A model generated the notes under the pieces. It saw only the letters and a program-made list of their open reading frames with translations. It was not told the DNA's origin and did not search any database. The translations under genes were made by a program, and so were the position numbers. 26,984 bases of DNA. Source: JAMCZZ01 sp964363695. Its GTDB lineage: Bacteria > Patescibacteriota > UBA1384 > XYA2-FULL-43-10 > 1-14-0-10-43-13. The stretch is from the NCBI GenBank assembly GCA_964363695.1, contig CAYIJI010000008.1:1-26984 (forward strand), written 5' to 3'. Shown one piece after another: positions 1 to 7,292 of this stretch. Position 1 is the first letter of the stretch, and every line of letters starts with the position of its first letter.

Positions 1-598
1 TATTTTTTCTTTTTTCCAACCGGCCGACAAAAATAAAATATGGAGAGTCGATGTTTAGAACGTTTTGTGCCTTATTGCTATTTTTATAAATCGTCTCGTC
101 AAAAGCCAAAGGCACAATTTTAATCTTTTTTTCCGGATATTTATAGAATTTTAGAAAGTCTTTCTTGCTGGCTTCAGAGCTAAAAAAAATCCTTTCGGCT
201 TTGTTTACGGCAATCTTGATTGCTGATTCCTGAAGCATTAGTTCAAATGGGGAATACGCTTCAGGAAAAAATTTGAAGGCAAGGTCGTGAATAAAGACGG
301 CTGTTTTTTTTGGGGCAAATGAAGGAACAGCGTTTGTTAGCTCTAAAAATTTATCCGGTTTATCGCGCAGAAGTGCTAGCGGCAATCTAAACTTGCTCCA
401 GAATTTTGGAAAGGGTATTAACTTTTCCTTAAAGTTAGCATTCATTTTTAAGCTCTTGTCGATGGGCTTATTACTATATAGTAAGTATGAATTTTTATGA
501 TCAAGCTGTTCCAAATGCAAAAGTATTTGATAAGCGGTGTTATCAATTCCTGTTTTTTGTTTTAATGCAGTTTTTGACGCATCGATACCGATGATCAT
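1..598 (-). CDS. Glycosyltransferase family 4 (GT-B), C-terminus cut off by the window edge
   Basis: The minus-strand frame opens at ATG 598 and stays open to base 1, giving about 199 residues with no stop. It begins MIIGIDASKTALKQKTGIDN, matching the GT4 opening in which an Asp-Ala-(Ser/Arg) turn is followed by a Gly that contacts the acceptor or nucleotide sugar. Further on come FIHDLAFKFFPEAYS and RIFFSSEASKKDFLKFY, the usual GT4 stretches before the domain linker, and the fragment ends in PYFIFVGRLEKRKN, the start of the nucleotide-sugar-binding C-terminal domain. GT4 enzymes transfer sugars from nucleotide donors, mostly in cell-envelope glycan synthesis. The donor and acceptor cannot be read here. 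No Shine-Dalgarno site is visible, and the start lies just inside the end of repeat element A copy 1. The family call is firm; the exact role is unknown. Confidence 0.85.
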   Translation of the reverse strand, partial: MIIGIDASKTALKQKTGIDNTAYQILLHLEQLDHKNSYLLYSNKPIDKSLKMNANFKEKLIPFPKFWSKFRLPLALLRDKPDKFLELTNAVPSFAPKKTAVFIHDLAFKFFPEAYSPFELMLQESAIKIAVNKAERIFFSSEASKKDFLKFYKYPEKKIKIVPLAFDETIYKNSNKAQNVLNIDSPYFIFVGRLEKRKN

Positions 599-604
599 AA
601 TATC

Positions 605-767
605 GAATTTCCAACACTGACCTTCTAATTATTGAGGCTAGACTCTTGAAACTGGAAGTTTGATTTTGAGGCTGGAAGGTTGAAGTTCAAATATCTAGCT
701 TCTAATTTCAAATTCTAATCTCTAGTATCTAGTGTCAAGCATCAATATTATCTGTGATGGAATTTCC
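605..767. repeat. Element A, copy 1: intergenic repeat with inverted ends
   Basis: This stretch fills the gap between mreB and the glycosyltransferase gene. It is almost the same as 1793-1979 over most of its length, apart from about 27 bases missing near its right end. The ends are inverted repeats: GAATTTCCAACACTGA on the left and the complement of ATCTGTGATGGAATTTC on the right. The interior is a degenerate array with a visible 7-base period (TCTAGTA, TCTAGTG, TCAAGCA and similar). There is no coding potential. On the minus strand the interior contains TTGACA and TAGAAT 15 bp apart, a poor but possible promoter for the glycosyltransferase gene. Confidence 0.8.
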
Positions 768-777
768 TTATAAATTA

Positions 778-1785
778 TTACTCTTTTGTCCAAAGGACAG
801 ACTTTTTAAAAGTTTCTAGGCTTTCGATCGCGATACCCGTGCCCTTTACGACGCATTCGATCGGATCATTCGCAACTTCGCAGGGAACACCGGTAATTTT
901 AGTCAACAGCGTATCAATATGGCGAAGAAGTGATCCTCCGCCGGTCAATATTATTCCTTTATCCATCACATCCGAAGCAAGCTCCGGAGGGGTTTTCTGT
1001 AAAACAAACTTTACTGCGTTGATTATTTCAACTAAAGGGGGTTTCACGGCTTTAACAATCTCCTCGGATGTAATAATTATGCTCTCAGGCAATCCGCTGA
1101 TGGCGTTAGAACCCGACACTTCCATTTTTGATTCTTTTTTTGGAGTTTGGGCTGACCCGATTCTAATCTTGATCTCCTCAGCCGTTTGCTCTCCGATTAT
1201 TAGGTTGTGTTTTTTTCGGATAAATTGGGCGATTGCAGCATCAAACTTATTTCCGCCTACACGCACCGAAGATGAGGCAACCACGTCTCCCAATGAGATT
1301 ACCGCGACTTCGCTTGTGCCGCCTCCGATATCAATGATCATATTGCCGGTAGGAGCGGCAATGGGAACGCCTGCGCCCAAGGCAGCAGCAATCGGTTGCT
1401 TTATAACATACGTTTGCTTGGCTCCGGCGGCGTTGCAGGCATCAATCATCGCCCGTCTCTCGGTTGAAGTTATGCCGGCCGGAACTGAAACCATAATGTC
1501 GGGTTTAAACAACCTGATGCTGCCGGAAACCTTATTGATGTAATATCGAAGCATTGCTTCGGCAATACGGAAATTTGCAATTACTCCGTCTTTTAGGGGG
1601 CTGGCGGCAATTATGCTTTCAGGCGTTCTTCCAATCATTTTCTTCGCTTCTTCGCCGATCGCCATAACTTTATTATGTGATGCTTGAAGCGCGACTACAC
1701 TTGGTTCATTAATAACAATGCCTTTTTTAGGCAAATAAACTAAAATATTAGTCGTTCCAAGATCAATTGCTATTTTTTTAACCAT
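778..1785 (-). CDS. mreB: Rod-shape-determining actin homologue MreB
   Basis: This 335-residue protein has the usual MreB length. MreB is a bacterial actin that polymerises on the inner face of the membrane and guides peptidoglycan synthesis along the side wall. The actin/HSP70 ATPase signatures are visible: phosphate 1 loop IDLGTTN near residue 7, phosphate 2 IIDIGGGTSEVAV near residue 150, and adenosine loop GIILTGGGSLL near residue 278. VSVPAGITSTERRA near residue 99 is also typical. The start is ATG 1785, and no Shine-Dalgarno sequence is seen in front of it. The gene sits between two copies of element A and upstream murA is read the same way, so wall synthesis and cell shape are grouped here. 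No mreC or mreD is visible within the window. Confidence 0.96.
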   Translation of the reverse strand: MVKKIAIDLGTTNILVYLPKKGIVINEPSVVALQASHNKVMAIGEEAKKMIGRTPESIIAASPLKDGVIANFRIAEAMLRYYINKVSGSIRLFKPDIMVSVPAGITSTERRAMIDACNAAGAKQTYVIKQPIAAALGAGVPIAAPTGNMIIDIGGGTSEVAVISLGDVVASSSVRVGGNKFDAAIAQFIRKKHNLIIGEQTAEEIKIRIGSAQTPKKESKMEVSGSNAISGLPESIIITSEEIVKAVKPPLVEIINAVKFVLQKTPPELASDVMDKGIILTGGGSLLRHIDTLLTKITGVPCEVANDPIECVVKGTGIAIESLETFKKSVLWTKE

Positions 1786-1792
1786 AATATTA

Positions 1793-1979
1793 CCAACACT
1801 GATCTTCTAATTATTGAGGCTAGACTCTTGAAACTGGAAGTTTGATTTTGAGGCTGGAAGATTGAAGTTCGAATGTCTAATTTCTAATTTCAAATTCTAG
1901 TCTCTAGCATCCAGTGTCAAGCATCAATTAATCTTCATCTGTGCTTATCTGCGTAATGGATCTGTGTTGGAATTTCCTT
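1793..1979. repeat. Element A, copy 2: intergenic repeat with inverted ends
   Basis: This is the longer copy of the element found at 605-767 and fills the murA-mreB gap. The left end CCAACACTGATC is matched by the inverted right end GATCTGTGTTGG (11 of 12 bases), followed by AATTTCCTT as in copy 1. Copy 2 contains an extra segment, about 1933-1960, that is missing from copy 1. It has no open frame. As in copy 1, the minus strand shows TTGACA and TAGAAT 15 bp apart, so it could influence mreB transcription. Confidence 0.8.
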
Positions 1980-1987
1980 TTGTGTTC

Positions 1988-3247
1988 TTATACTCTTTCA
2001 ATTTTTGCGCCTGCATTGATGAACTTTTGATCCATTTTTTCATATCCCCTGTCGATAAAATGGACATCGTCGATTATAGTTCTGCCTTTTGAGATAAGAG
2101 CGGCAATAACCAGCGCAGCACCGCCTCGGATATCTTTGCTTGATATTTGCCCGCCTTTCAATTCACAAGGTCCTTGCATTTCTATAATATGGGGGCTCAA
2201 GATATTTATTTTCGCTCCAAGCCTCCTTAGTTCATCGATATATAAAAATCTGCCCTCAAACAGGGTTTCAAAAATTTGGCTCTTACCTTTTGCCTGAGTC
2301 ATAAGAACAGCATAGGGAGATTGGAGGTCTGTTGGAAAGCCGGGATAAGTTCTTGTGTCAATACTTGTGGCTGTTAGCTCCCCCCTCTTCCCTGTTTTAA
2401 TGTATGCCTGTTTGTTTTGGTAAATAATTTCAAACTTGGCCCCTGCTATTTCCAATTTCTTTAAAACAATGCTTAAGTGCTCGGGAACAACAGGGCCGAT
2501 TATTACAGAAGAGTTGCAAGCAATAGCAGCTATTAAATACGTGCCGGCTTCAATACGGTCAGGCATAACCTCAAACTCTTTGCCTTCCAATTTATCTACA
2601 CCTTCTATTGTAATGTCGTGAGTTCCGGCCCCTTTTATTTTCGCTCCCATCTTATTTAAATAATTTGCCAAATCTGTGATTTCTGGTTCGGCAGCAGCAA
2701 CATGAATTTTGGTAATACCTTTGGCCAATACAGTAGACATTATTGCATTTTCAGTTGCCGTAACACTCATCTTATTGAGAATAATTTCTCCGGCTTTTGG
2801 CTTTCCGTTAAGATGGTATTCACAGCCTTTTTTTGTTATTTTAACACCCATTTGGGCAAAGACATCTAAGTGCTCGTCAATTGATCTGGCGCCAATTAAG
2901 CATCCCCCGGGTTGGGAAAAAACGGCTTTTCCGAATTTCGACAGAAGAGGTCCGATCACAACAACCCCTCCCCGCAATTTTTTGATTAATCTGCTATTTG
3001 GTTCGAAAGATTTAATGTTTCTCGGATCAATAGTTACAGTATTGCCGTTATGGGATATTTCTACCCCAATGCTTGATAATATATCCTCGATTTGGCGAAT
3101 GTCGGCAATGTCGGGCACATTTTTTATGACCGATATGCTATCGGCTAGAATCGCCGCCGGCAGTATTTTTAGGGCAGCGTTTTTTGCGCCGGAGATATTT
3201 ATCGTACCGGTTAGCTTGCATTTGCCTTCAATTTTAAAATTTGACAT
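1988..3247 (-). CDS. murA: UDP-N-acetylglucosamine 1-carboxyvinyltransferase MurA
   Basis: MurA transfers enolpyruvate from PEP to UDP-GlcNAc, the first committed step of peptidoglycan precursor synthesis in the cytoplasm. The 419 residues equal the family norm. Lys22-Asn23 lie in GAKNAALKILPA. The catalytic loop is SQPGGCLIGARS with Cys116, so the enzyme has the usual cysteine (fosfomycin target), not the Asp variant. RTYPGFPTDLQ near residue 298 and the ending RGYEKMDQKFINAGA are also characteristic. The Gln before Pro in the loop replaces the more common Leu or Arg and is not expected to matter. AAGGA lies 6 nt before ATG 3247, and a good promoter is found at 3282-3310. The gene is transcribed toward mreB. 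Confidence 0.97.
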   Translation of the reverse strand: MSNFKIEGKCKLTGTINISGAKNAALKILPAAILADSISVIKNVPDIADIRQIEDILSSIGVEISHNGNTVTIDPRNIKSFEPNSRLIKKLRGGVVVIGPLLSKFGKAVFSQPGGCLIGARSIDEHLDVFAQMGVKITKKGCEYHLNGKPKAGEIILNKMSVTATENAIMSTVLAKGITKIHVAAAEPEITDLANYLNKMGAKIKGAGTHDITIEGVDKLEGKEFEVMPDRIEAGTYLIAAIACNSSVIIGPVVPEHLSIVLKKLEIAGAKFEIIYQNKQAYIKTGKRGELTATSIDTRTYPGFPTDLQSPYAVLMTQAKGKSQIFETLFEGRFLYIDELRRLGAKINILSPHIIEMQGPCELKGGQISSKDIRGGAALVIAALISKGRTIIDDVHFIDRGYEKMDQKFINAGAKIERV

Positions 3248-3281
3248 AATATTCCTTGAATTCTTACCTAATTACTACTTG

Positions 3282-3310
3282 ATTGTATGGCATTTTGGGC
3301 TAATATTCAA
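3282..3310 (-). promoter_or_regulatory. Probable sigma70-type promoter of murA
   Basis: Read on the minus strand there is TTGAAT (3310-3305), a 17-bp spacer, and TACAAT (3287-3282). The expected start point is about 30 nt before the murA ATG, leaving room for the AAGGA ribosome site. It lies back to back with the -10 box of the diverging PEGA gene. Confidence 0.6.
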
Positions 3311-3316
3311 TACAAT
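3311..3316 (+). promoter_or_regulatory. -10 box of the PEGA gene, only 7 nt from the start codon
   Basis: TACAAT ends 7 nt before ATG 3324. A transcript starting at the normal distance would begin at or next to the start codon, so the mRNA is probably leaderless. No Shine-Dalgarno sequence is present in front of this ATG. A matching -35 box at 16-18 bp is not obvious. Confidence 0.45.
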
Positions 3317-3323
3317 ATAAATT

Positions 3324-4043
3324 ATGACGAATAATCGACGAACCAAATCAATTTTTAAAATCTTTGCATCTCAATTAGCAGTTGCTCTCTTTGTGGCTGC
3401 TCTTTCGTTGTCAATACTATTCTATGCTGAGGGATACAGATTTAATTATAAAAATCTTAAGGTGTCTAAGACCGGCGTCATTGCTTTAAATTCTTTCCCC
3501 CGCGAAGCAACCATTAAGGTTAACGATAAAATCAAAGCCAAAAAAACACCATTTTCAGAGAATTTGCTTTCCGGCTACTATAACGTTGAGATATTGAAAG
3601 CCGGCTACTTTTCTTGGACGCAATCAGTAATGGTTGAGCCTGAATTGGTTAAAAATTTCAAGAATATTGTGCTTTTTAAGGAAAAACCTGAAATACGAAG
3701 TTTGACCGACCAAAAAACAATCAAAGAGCTCAATTCTCCGATCGACACTCTAGCCGTCAGAAGCAGCAATGGGTTATTTCAATCCGATTATGAGATTTGG
3801 GTTGATGGAGACTTAATCACAAGGTTTTCAGAGCCGATCTATCGGGCAATTTGGTATACTGACAAACAACATATTTTGTACCAACAAGGCCAAGAGATAA
3901 GAGTAATAGAATCGACTGGAACCAATGATACATTATTAATTTCACTATCGGAATCATTTCCAACCAGTTTTTTCACGAACGACAAAGGAGACCAACTATA
4001 CTATAAAGACGGCAGCGAGTACAAAGTGGCCGCCGTTAGATAA
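3324..4043 (+). CDS. Membrane-anchored PEGA-domain protein
   Basis: The protein has 239 residues. A basic N-terminus (NNRRTKS) is followed by one hydrophobic segment at about 15-36, which fits an uncleaved signal anchor with the rest outside the cell. Residues about 46-118 fit a PEGA domain, a small beta-sandwich named after a Pro-Glu-Gly-Ala motif; here the key stretch reads ATIKVNDKIKAKKTPFSENL followed by GYYNVEILKAGYFSW. PEGA domains occur in surface proteins and their ligand is generally unknown. The last 90 residues have propeller-like strands (AIWYTDKQHILYQQGQEIRV) but too few for a full propeller, so the protein may be a shortened member of a larger family. It diverges from murA across a 76-bp gap. 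Confidence 0.75.
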   Translation: MTNNRRTKSIFKIFASQLAVALFVAALSLSILFYAEGYRFNYKNLKVSKTGVIALNSFPREATIKVNDKIKAKKTPFSENLLSGYYNVEILKAGYFSWTQSVMVEPELVKNFKNIVLFKEKPEIRSLTDQKTIKELNSPIDTLAVRSSNGLFQSDYEIWVDGDLITRFSEPIYRAIWYTDKQHILYQQGQEIRVIESTGTNDTLLISLSESFPTSFFTNDKGDQLYYKDGSEYKVAAVR

Positions 4044-4070
4044 GTTGTCAAATTTTTATTGCTACAATAT

Positions 4071-4119
4071 GTTGTTTTATCAAACAACCAATTGACATTA
4101 TTTCTAACAATGATAAAAT
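4071..4119 (+). promoter_or_regulatory. Promoter and possible operator of the toxin-antitoxin operon
   Basis: TTGACA (4092-4097), a 16-bp spacer and TAAAAT (4114-4119) make a strong promoter. Just upstream, GTTGTTT (4071-4077) and AAACAAC (4082-4088) form a 7-bp inverted repeat with a 4-base centre. Antitoxins with a helix-turn-helix usually bind such dyads in their own promoter, so autoregulation is likely but inferred. Confidence 0.6.
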
Positions 4120-4152
4120 TGAGACATAAACAATAAAAGGAGGGAGGAAAAA

Positions 4153-4935
4153 ATGAGCAATATAACAAAAAATACAATTGGCAAGAGAGTCAAATCTCTT
4201 AGGGAACAAAGCGGAAAATCGCAGGAAGAATTATCCGAACTTTTGGGATTTTCTTCTCGTTCTTCACTTTCTCAAATAGAAACAGGTGAGAGAGATTTGA
4301 CGAGCGTCGAGCTGTCAAAATTGACAGCCATATTTGGCGTGCCAGCTGACTATATTTTGTCCGGCAAGGAAATAACACAAGAAGTGGAAATTGAGACTCC
4401 AAGAGAGGAGCTAGAAGAAAGAATTGCGATACCAAAACTTAAAAAAAGTAAATTCAAAGAAGTTTTGCTTTATCTATTAGAACAAGTTGCTGGCAAGCCA
4501 AATATTGGCGAAACTGTACTATATAAATTGCTATATTTCTCCGACTTCAACTATTATGAAAAATTTGAAGAACAGCTAACTGGCGCAAAATATATAAAAA
4601 ATCATTTTGGCCCGACACCTGTTTCATTTAAGAGCGTCGTCGAAGAAATGATCGAAAAAGGCGAAGTTACTATAGATAAGAATAAGTATCATGGATATCA
4701 GCAAACACGCTATCTCGCTTTGCGCAAACCTGATCTTAGGCGAATAAACGGAGCAGAAAAAGAAGTTATCGATGATGTGCTTTGTAAGCTTTCCGATTTA
4801 AGCGCAAAGCAAATAAGCGAGTTTTCTCATGAAGACACTCCTTGGAAAATCGCCGAGGATGGAAAACCAATTGACTATGAAGCTGTATTTTACCGCTCAC
4901 CTGCTTATTCCGTAAGGGAGTATGAAGAACTCTAA
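4153..4935 (+). CDS. HTH (XRE) plus Panacea/DUF4065 antitoxin
   Basis: The protein has 260 residues. Residues about 8-68 form an XRE/Cro-type helix-turn-helix (GKRVKSLREQSGKSQEELSE, then SSLSQIETGERDLTS) that would bind DNA. Residues about 98-215 match the DUF4065 or Panacea domain: KFKEVLLYLLEQV, YKLLYFSDFNYYEKFEEQLTG, and the conserved NHFGPTPVSFKSVVEEM. Panacea is described in the literature as a promiscuous antitoxin domain paired with many unrelated toxins. The ribosome site is very strong (AGGAGGGAGGAA before ATG 4153). The stop codon is 8 nt before the next gene, whose ribosome site overlaps it, as expected for a co-translated antitoxin-toxin pair. I am confident of the domain pair; the antitoxin role rests on the neighbour. 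Confidence 0.85.
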   Translation: MSNITKNTIGKRVKSLREQSGKSQEELSELLGFSSRSSLSQIETGERDLTSVELSKLTAIFGVPADYILSGKEITQEVEIETPREELEERIAIPKLKKSKFKEVLLYLLEQVAGKPNIGETVLYKLLYFSDFNYYEKFEEQLTGAKYIKNHFGPTPVSFKSVVEEMIEKGEVTIDKNKYHGYQQTRYLALRKPDLRRINGAEKEVIDDVLCKLSDLSAKQISEFSHEDTPWKIAEDGKPIDYEAVFYRSPAYSVREYEEL

Positions 4936-4943
4936 GGAGGGAA

Positions 4944-5273
4944 ATGCAATTTGCCGAAGTGCCAGAATTTAGCAAAGATTTTAAGAAGCTCTATAAAAAG
5001 TATAAATCTTTGCCCGAAGATCTAGAACTTAGAAAAAAGGTTCTGGCATTGTTTCCTGTCGGCCGAGGCAATGATGTTGACCAAATCCCCGGGCTAAAAA
5101 TCAAAAGTAAAATCTATAAAGCACGCCTGGCATGCCGAACTCTAAAAAGAGAATCGCTTCGCTTGATTTACTGTTACGACGAAGAAGCCCAAAACATAAC
5201 CTTGATCGAGATGTATTTTAAGGGCAATCAAACAGTCGAAAGCAGAGATCGCATTTTTAAATATTTTTCTTAA
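4944..5273 (+). CDS. RelE/ParE-superfamily toxin-like protein
   Basis: At 109 residues the length fits small ribosome-dependent mRNA interferases or ParE-type toxins. The N-terminus EFSKDFKKLYKKYKSLPEDL is the paired helix of this fold, and later strands KIYKARLACRTLKRESLRLI and YDEEAQNITLIEMYFKGNQ match the RelE core, in which Arg and Lys residues on the sheet contact RNA and the final stretch holds E-x-Y or K-x-x. The catalytic residues cannot be assigned with certainty by eye, so RelE (mRNA cleavage), HigB or ParE (gyrase) action remains open. AAGGAGGG overlaps the stop of the antitoxin gene. The gene ends 3 nt from the convergent sortase gene. Confidence 0.75.
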   Translation: MQFAEVPEFSKDFKKLYKKYKSLPEDLELRKKVLALFPVGRGNDVDQIPGLKIKSKIYKARLACRTLKRESLRLIYCYDEEAQNITLIEMYFKGNQTVESRDRIFKYFS

Positions 5274-5276
5274 GTT

Positions 5277-6068
5277 CTACCTGACTTTCTTTGGCATCTT
5301 CAGTGCGGCCCCAGAGGCCGAAGATGTTTTATTTTGATTTGGGTCTGGATAATACTGTTTTGAAGTGACTATTAATCGCTTAAGGCTGGTTCCGACCGGA
5401 GTGCAGGTCATTAAGGTAAGAGTTGAAGAATTTGTTTGTTTCATTGGGGAAAGGTCATCTGGTTTCACTACTTCAATGTTGCTTACTCGGTACAAAAAAT
5501 CCTGATTGCTGTATTTTAAATGTACTACATCGCCGACCACCACTTTGTTTAAGAGGGCAAAAACGTTATTGTACTCACTTTGAACCCATGGGTAGTTTGA
5601 ACTGTGGCCGGTGATAAAAATATTGCCTTTTTCGCCCGGCAGGCTGGTGCCGTCTATTTGAATTAGTCCGTTTTTTAAGTTCTCTGCAACGCTTTGTGGT
5701 TCATTGGCTACTTTCCATGTGATAGGAGCATCGACTTTGATAGAAGGTATTTTTAAGTGATTATCAGTTAACTCAGGCAAAGGAGGGAGATTGGAAGCAG
5801 CGCTCTCTTTTTTGGTAATTTTTTCAAGAATTTGCTGGCTGTAGTCAGGGACAGTTTCTTTATTGAAAGACCCATAATTGGCATCGTACCAATAAAGAAA
5901 ATTCTGTTTTAACTCTTGGAAGTTAAAGGCCGCAAACACAAAACCGGTTGTTAAAACAAAGATAAAAAAAGGTTTAAATATTTTTACAATTTTTTCTTTT
6001 TCTTTCTTTGCTCTTTTGCCGGAAAAAATACTCTCCAACTCTTTTTCAGTAAATATTTGATGCTTCAT
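5277..6068 (-). CDS. Sortase (class D/E-like), membrane-anchored transpeptidase
   Basis: Sortases cut surface proteins at a sorting motif and join them to the cell wall or to pilin subunits. Counting from ATG 6068 (263 residues), a membrane segment lies at about 30-48 and the extracytoplasmic domain follows. The catalytic triad is clear: His155 in NIFITGHSSNYPW, Cys222 in LTLMTCTPVGTS, and Arg231 in LKRLIV. The TLxTCTP..TxxRLIV pattern with a short tail is closest to class D or E sortases. A TTG six codons upstream (6086) is an alternative start, favoured only by closeness to a TGCTAGAAT extended -10 at 6103-6110; neither start has a Shine-Dalgarno site. The substrate is unknown; the large surface protein at the end of this window lacks its C-terminal LPxTG-like signal, so it is not an obvious client. 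Confidence 0.9.
   Translation of the reverse strand: MKHQIFTEKELESIFSGKRAKKEKEKIVKIFKPFFIFVLTTGFVFAAFNFQELKQNFLYWYDANYGSFNKETVPDYSQQILEKITKKESAASNLPPLPELTDNHLKIPSIKVDAPITWKVANEPQSVAENLKNGLIQIDGTSLPGEKGNIFITGHSSNYPWVQSEYNNVFALLNKVVVGDVVHLKYSNQDFLYRVSNIEVVKPDDLSPMKQTNSSTLTLMTCTPVGTSLKRLIVTSKQYYPDPNQNKTSSASGAALKMPKKVR
5295..5335 (+). terminator. Possible terminator of the toxin operon, inside the sortase 3' end
   Basis: CATCTT (5295-5300) pairs with AAGATG (5321-5326), and CGGCC (5306-5310) with GGCCG (5316-5320). This gives a hairpin with one 5-base bulge, followed by TTTTATTTT on the plus strand. It lies in coding sequence of the convergent sortase, because the two genes are only 3 nt apart. 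Confidence 0.45.
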
Positions 6069-6276
6069 TGGTTTTTTGACTGCCAATAATCTTATTGACT
6101 CTATTCTAGCAAATAATCAGTCAGAATTCGATTGATCGCCCATAATTAAAATGTGCAATGAACTTCTGTTCACAATTATATTAGAAAAATTATATCTATT
6201 ATTTCAATAAGAATGACTTTTGTCGTTATTCAAGCTAACAGTAATTATTCTGCCATAGCAGAAATAACCAGCATTA

Positions 6277-6387
6277 CCAGTGTTGCGTAATTCTTCTCAA
6301 TCTGTCATTCCGTACTTGATACGGAATCTATATAAATAATTTCTGGATCCCAGATCAAGTCTGGGATGACAATTGCGCAACACTGGT
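6277..6387. mobile_element. MITE-like palindromic element with 7-bp target duplication
   Basis: The left end CCAGTGTTGCGTAATT and the right end AATTGCGCAACACTGG are inverted copies (15 of 16). The flanking bases are an exact direct repeat, AGCATTA at 6270-6276 and again at 6388-6394, the mark of insertion with target-site duplication. Inside are two hairpins: one around 6305-6327 (TCATTCCGT and ACGGAAT) and one around 6347-6370 (TCCCAGA and TCTGGGA) bounded by TGTCAT and ATGACA. It encodes no protein, so it would need a transposase supplied elsewhere. It lies in the 3' end of the membrane-protein gene. Confidence 0.85.
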
Positions 6388-6671
6388 AGCATTATTATTG
6401 TGAATACAAAAAGCCAACCAGCAACAAGAGAAACCAACATCACTGCTTCTTTTTTCTTTCCGTCAAGAAAAAACATGATTGGTTTTCCTAGCCCTAGTAA
6501 TCCAACGACAAATGCAGAGAGCGTAAAAAGCAATAAAAAAGCAATCGGCCCGATGAAATTGTCCATCTTGCCAAACCATTTTTCTCCGTTTGTCATTACA
6601 TGAGAAACGGCGGCTATGTACGCTAAAATACCCAAAGAATGGACAAGACTTTGTTTGTATAAACTTTTCAT
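6297..6671 (-). CDS. Small polytopic membrane protein with a C-terminus rewritten by a MITE-like insertion
   Basis: The best start is ATG 6671 (MKSLYKQSLVHSL), because GGGAGGTG lies directly in front; an ATG six codons upstream has no such site. The product has 124 residues with three or more hydrophobic segments: about 9-27, 41-63 and 73-95. I do not recognise a named family. The last 20 or so residues (NCHPRLDLGSRNYLYRFRIK and the tail after it) are encoded by the element at 6277-6387. Removing the element and one AGCATTA copy joins the frame to a short ending, FTIIMLVISAMAE, with a TAA at 6247-6245. The gene follows the four-helix-bundle gene after 53 nt. Confidence 0.7.
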   Translation of the reverse strand: MKSLYKQSLVHSLGILAYIAAVSHVMTNGEKWFGKMDNFIGPIAFLLLFTLSAFVVGLLGLGKPIMFFLDGKKKEAVMLVSLVAGWLFVFTIIMLPVLRNCHPRLDLGSRNYLYRFRIKYGMTD

Positions 6672-6724
6672 AACACCTCCCGAGCACATTAATTATTTTC
6701 ATTATTGATTTAGAATAGACGATT

Positions 6725-7246
6725 TTACTTATGCTTGTTCTTATTTAGCTCCTTTGCTAGCCATTGGTCAAATTCCTTTTCTTTTCTGCGTTTTTCCTCC
6801 ATTAATTTGGCGATATTTTGGTTTTGAGAAAGTAGTCCTTGCTCACCGGCAATTTCTTCCATTCTCTCCATTTGCCTTTTTAACATCGTCTTTTCGCCCA
6901 TGCAAAACTTGATGATTTTTGACAAATCCCCTAGTGCTCCGTTGTCATCCTTAGTTTTCCTTTGCCCTTCCTTAATGTCTTTTTCTAACTCCAAGGAATC
7001 TTCAAGGAGTTCCACCAGCGATCCAAATGAAAAACCCAAAAATTCATAATATTGCTTTGTGTTATTTCGGCCGTATCCTTCTGCGATATTTCGTGGAACA
7101 CTACGAGCGGAATCGTTCATATGGCCGATAAGCAGGGAGTCTTGGATTACATGCAAATAAGAAGCTGTAAATTTCTTAACCAGCTCATATATTTCTTCGC
7201 CCTGCTGATAAGTTCTAAGGACTTTATAGCCCAAGGGATTTCTCAT
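6725..7246 (-). CDS. Four-helix-bundle protein (23S rRNA intervening-sequence protein family)
   Basis: The 173-residue protein has the signature of this family: YKVLRTYQQGEEIYELV at the start, the central ARSVPRNIAEGYGRNNTKQY, then EFLGFSFGSLVELLEDSLEL. Family members form a pentameric four-helix barrel, are often found in 23S rRNA intervening sequences, and share the fold of Avd proteins of diversity-generating retroelements. Their biochemical role is not established. Residues about 120-173 add a charged coiled-coil tail (RQMERMEEIAGEQG, then EEKRRKEKEFDQW) longer than usual. ATG 7246 has no Shine-Dalgarno site and overlaps a micro-ORF by 23 nt, so translation may depend on coupling. No rRNA or reverse transcriptase is nearby. 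Confidence 0.85.
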   Translation of the reverse strand: MRNPLGYKVLRTYQQGEEIYELVKKFTASYLHVIQDSLLIGHMNDSARSVPRNIAEGYGRNNTKQYYEFLGFSFGSLVELLEDSLELEKDIKEGQRKTKDDNGALGDLSKIIKFCMGEKTMLKRQMERMEEIAGEQGLLSQNQNIAKLMEEKRRKEKEFDQWLAKELNKNKHK

Positions 7247-7292
7247 ATGGATTACAAAGGATTGCTAAGGGTTTTAAAAAACTCAATTTCAT
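7224..7292 (-). CDS. 22-residue micro-ORF overlapping the start of the four-helix-bundle gene
   Basis: ATG 7292 has an ideal ribosome site (AAGGAG, 5 nt spacing). The frame codes for MKLSFLKPLAILCNPYEKSL followed by GL and ends at TAA 7226-7224, 23 nt inside the next gene in another frame. Its start overlaps the stop of the upstream micro-ORF as ATGA. It could be a leader peptide for translational coupling, or the trace of a frameshift at the front of the four-helix-bundle gene. It resembles no protein I know. Confidence 0.4.
   Translation of the reverse strand: MKLSFLKPLAILCNPYEKSLGL

Noticed and set aside
839..1543. Long open frame on the plus strand opposite mreB, and similar ones opposite murA and the big surface protein
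   Set aside because: They are antisense shadows of well-recognised genes with no ribosome sites and no protein-like motifs.
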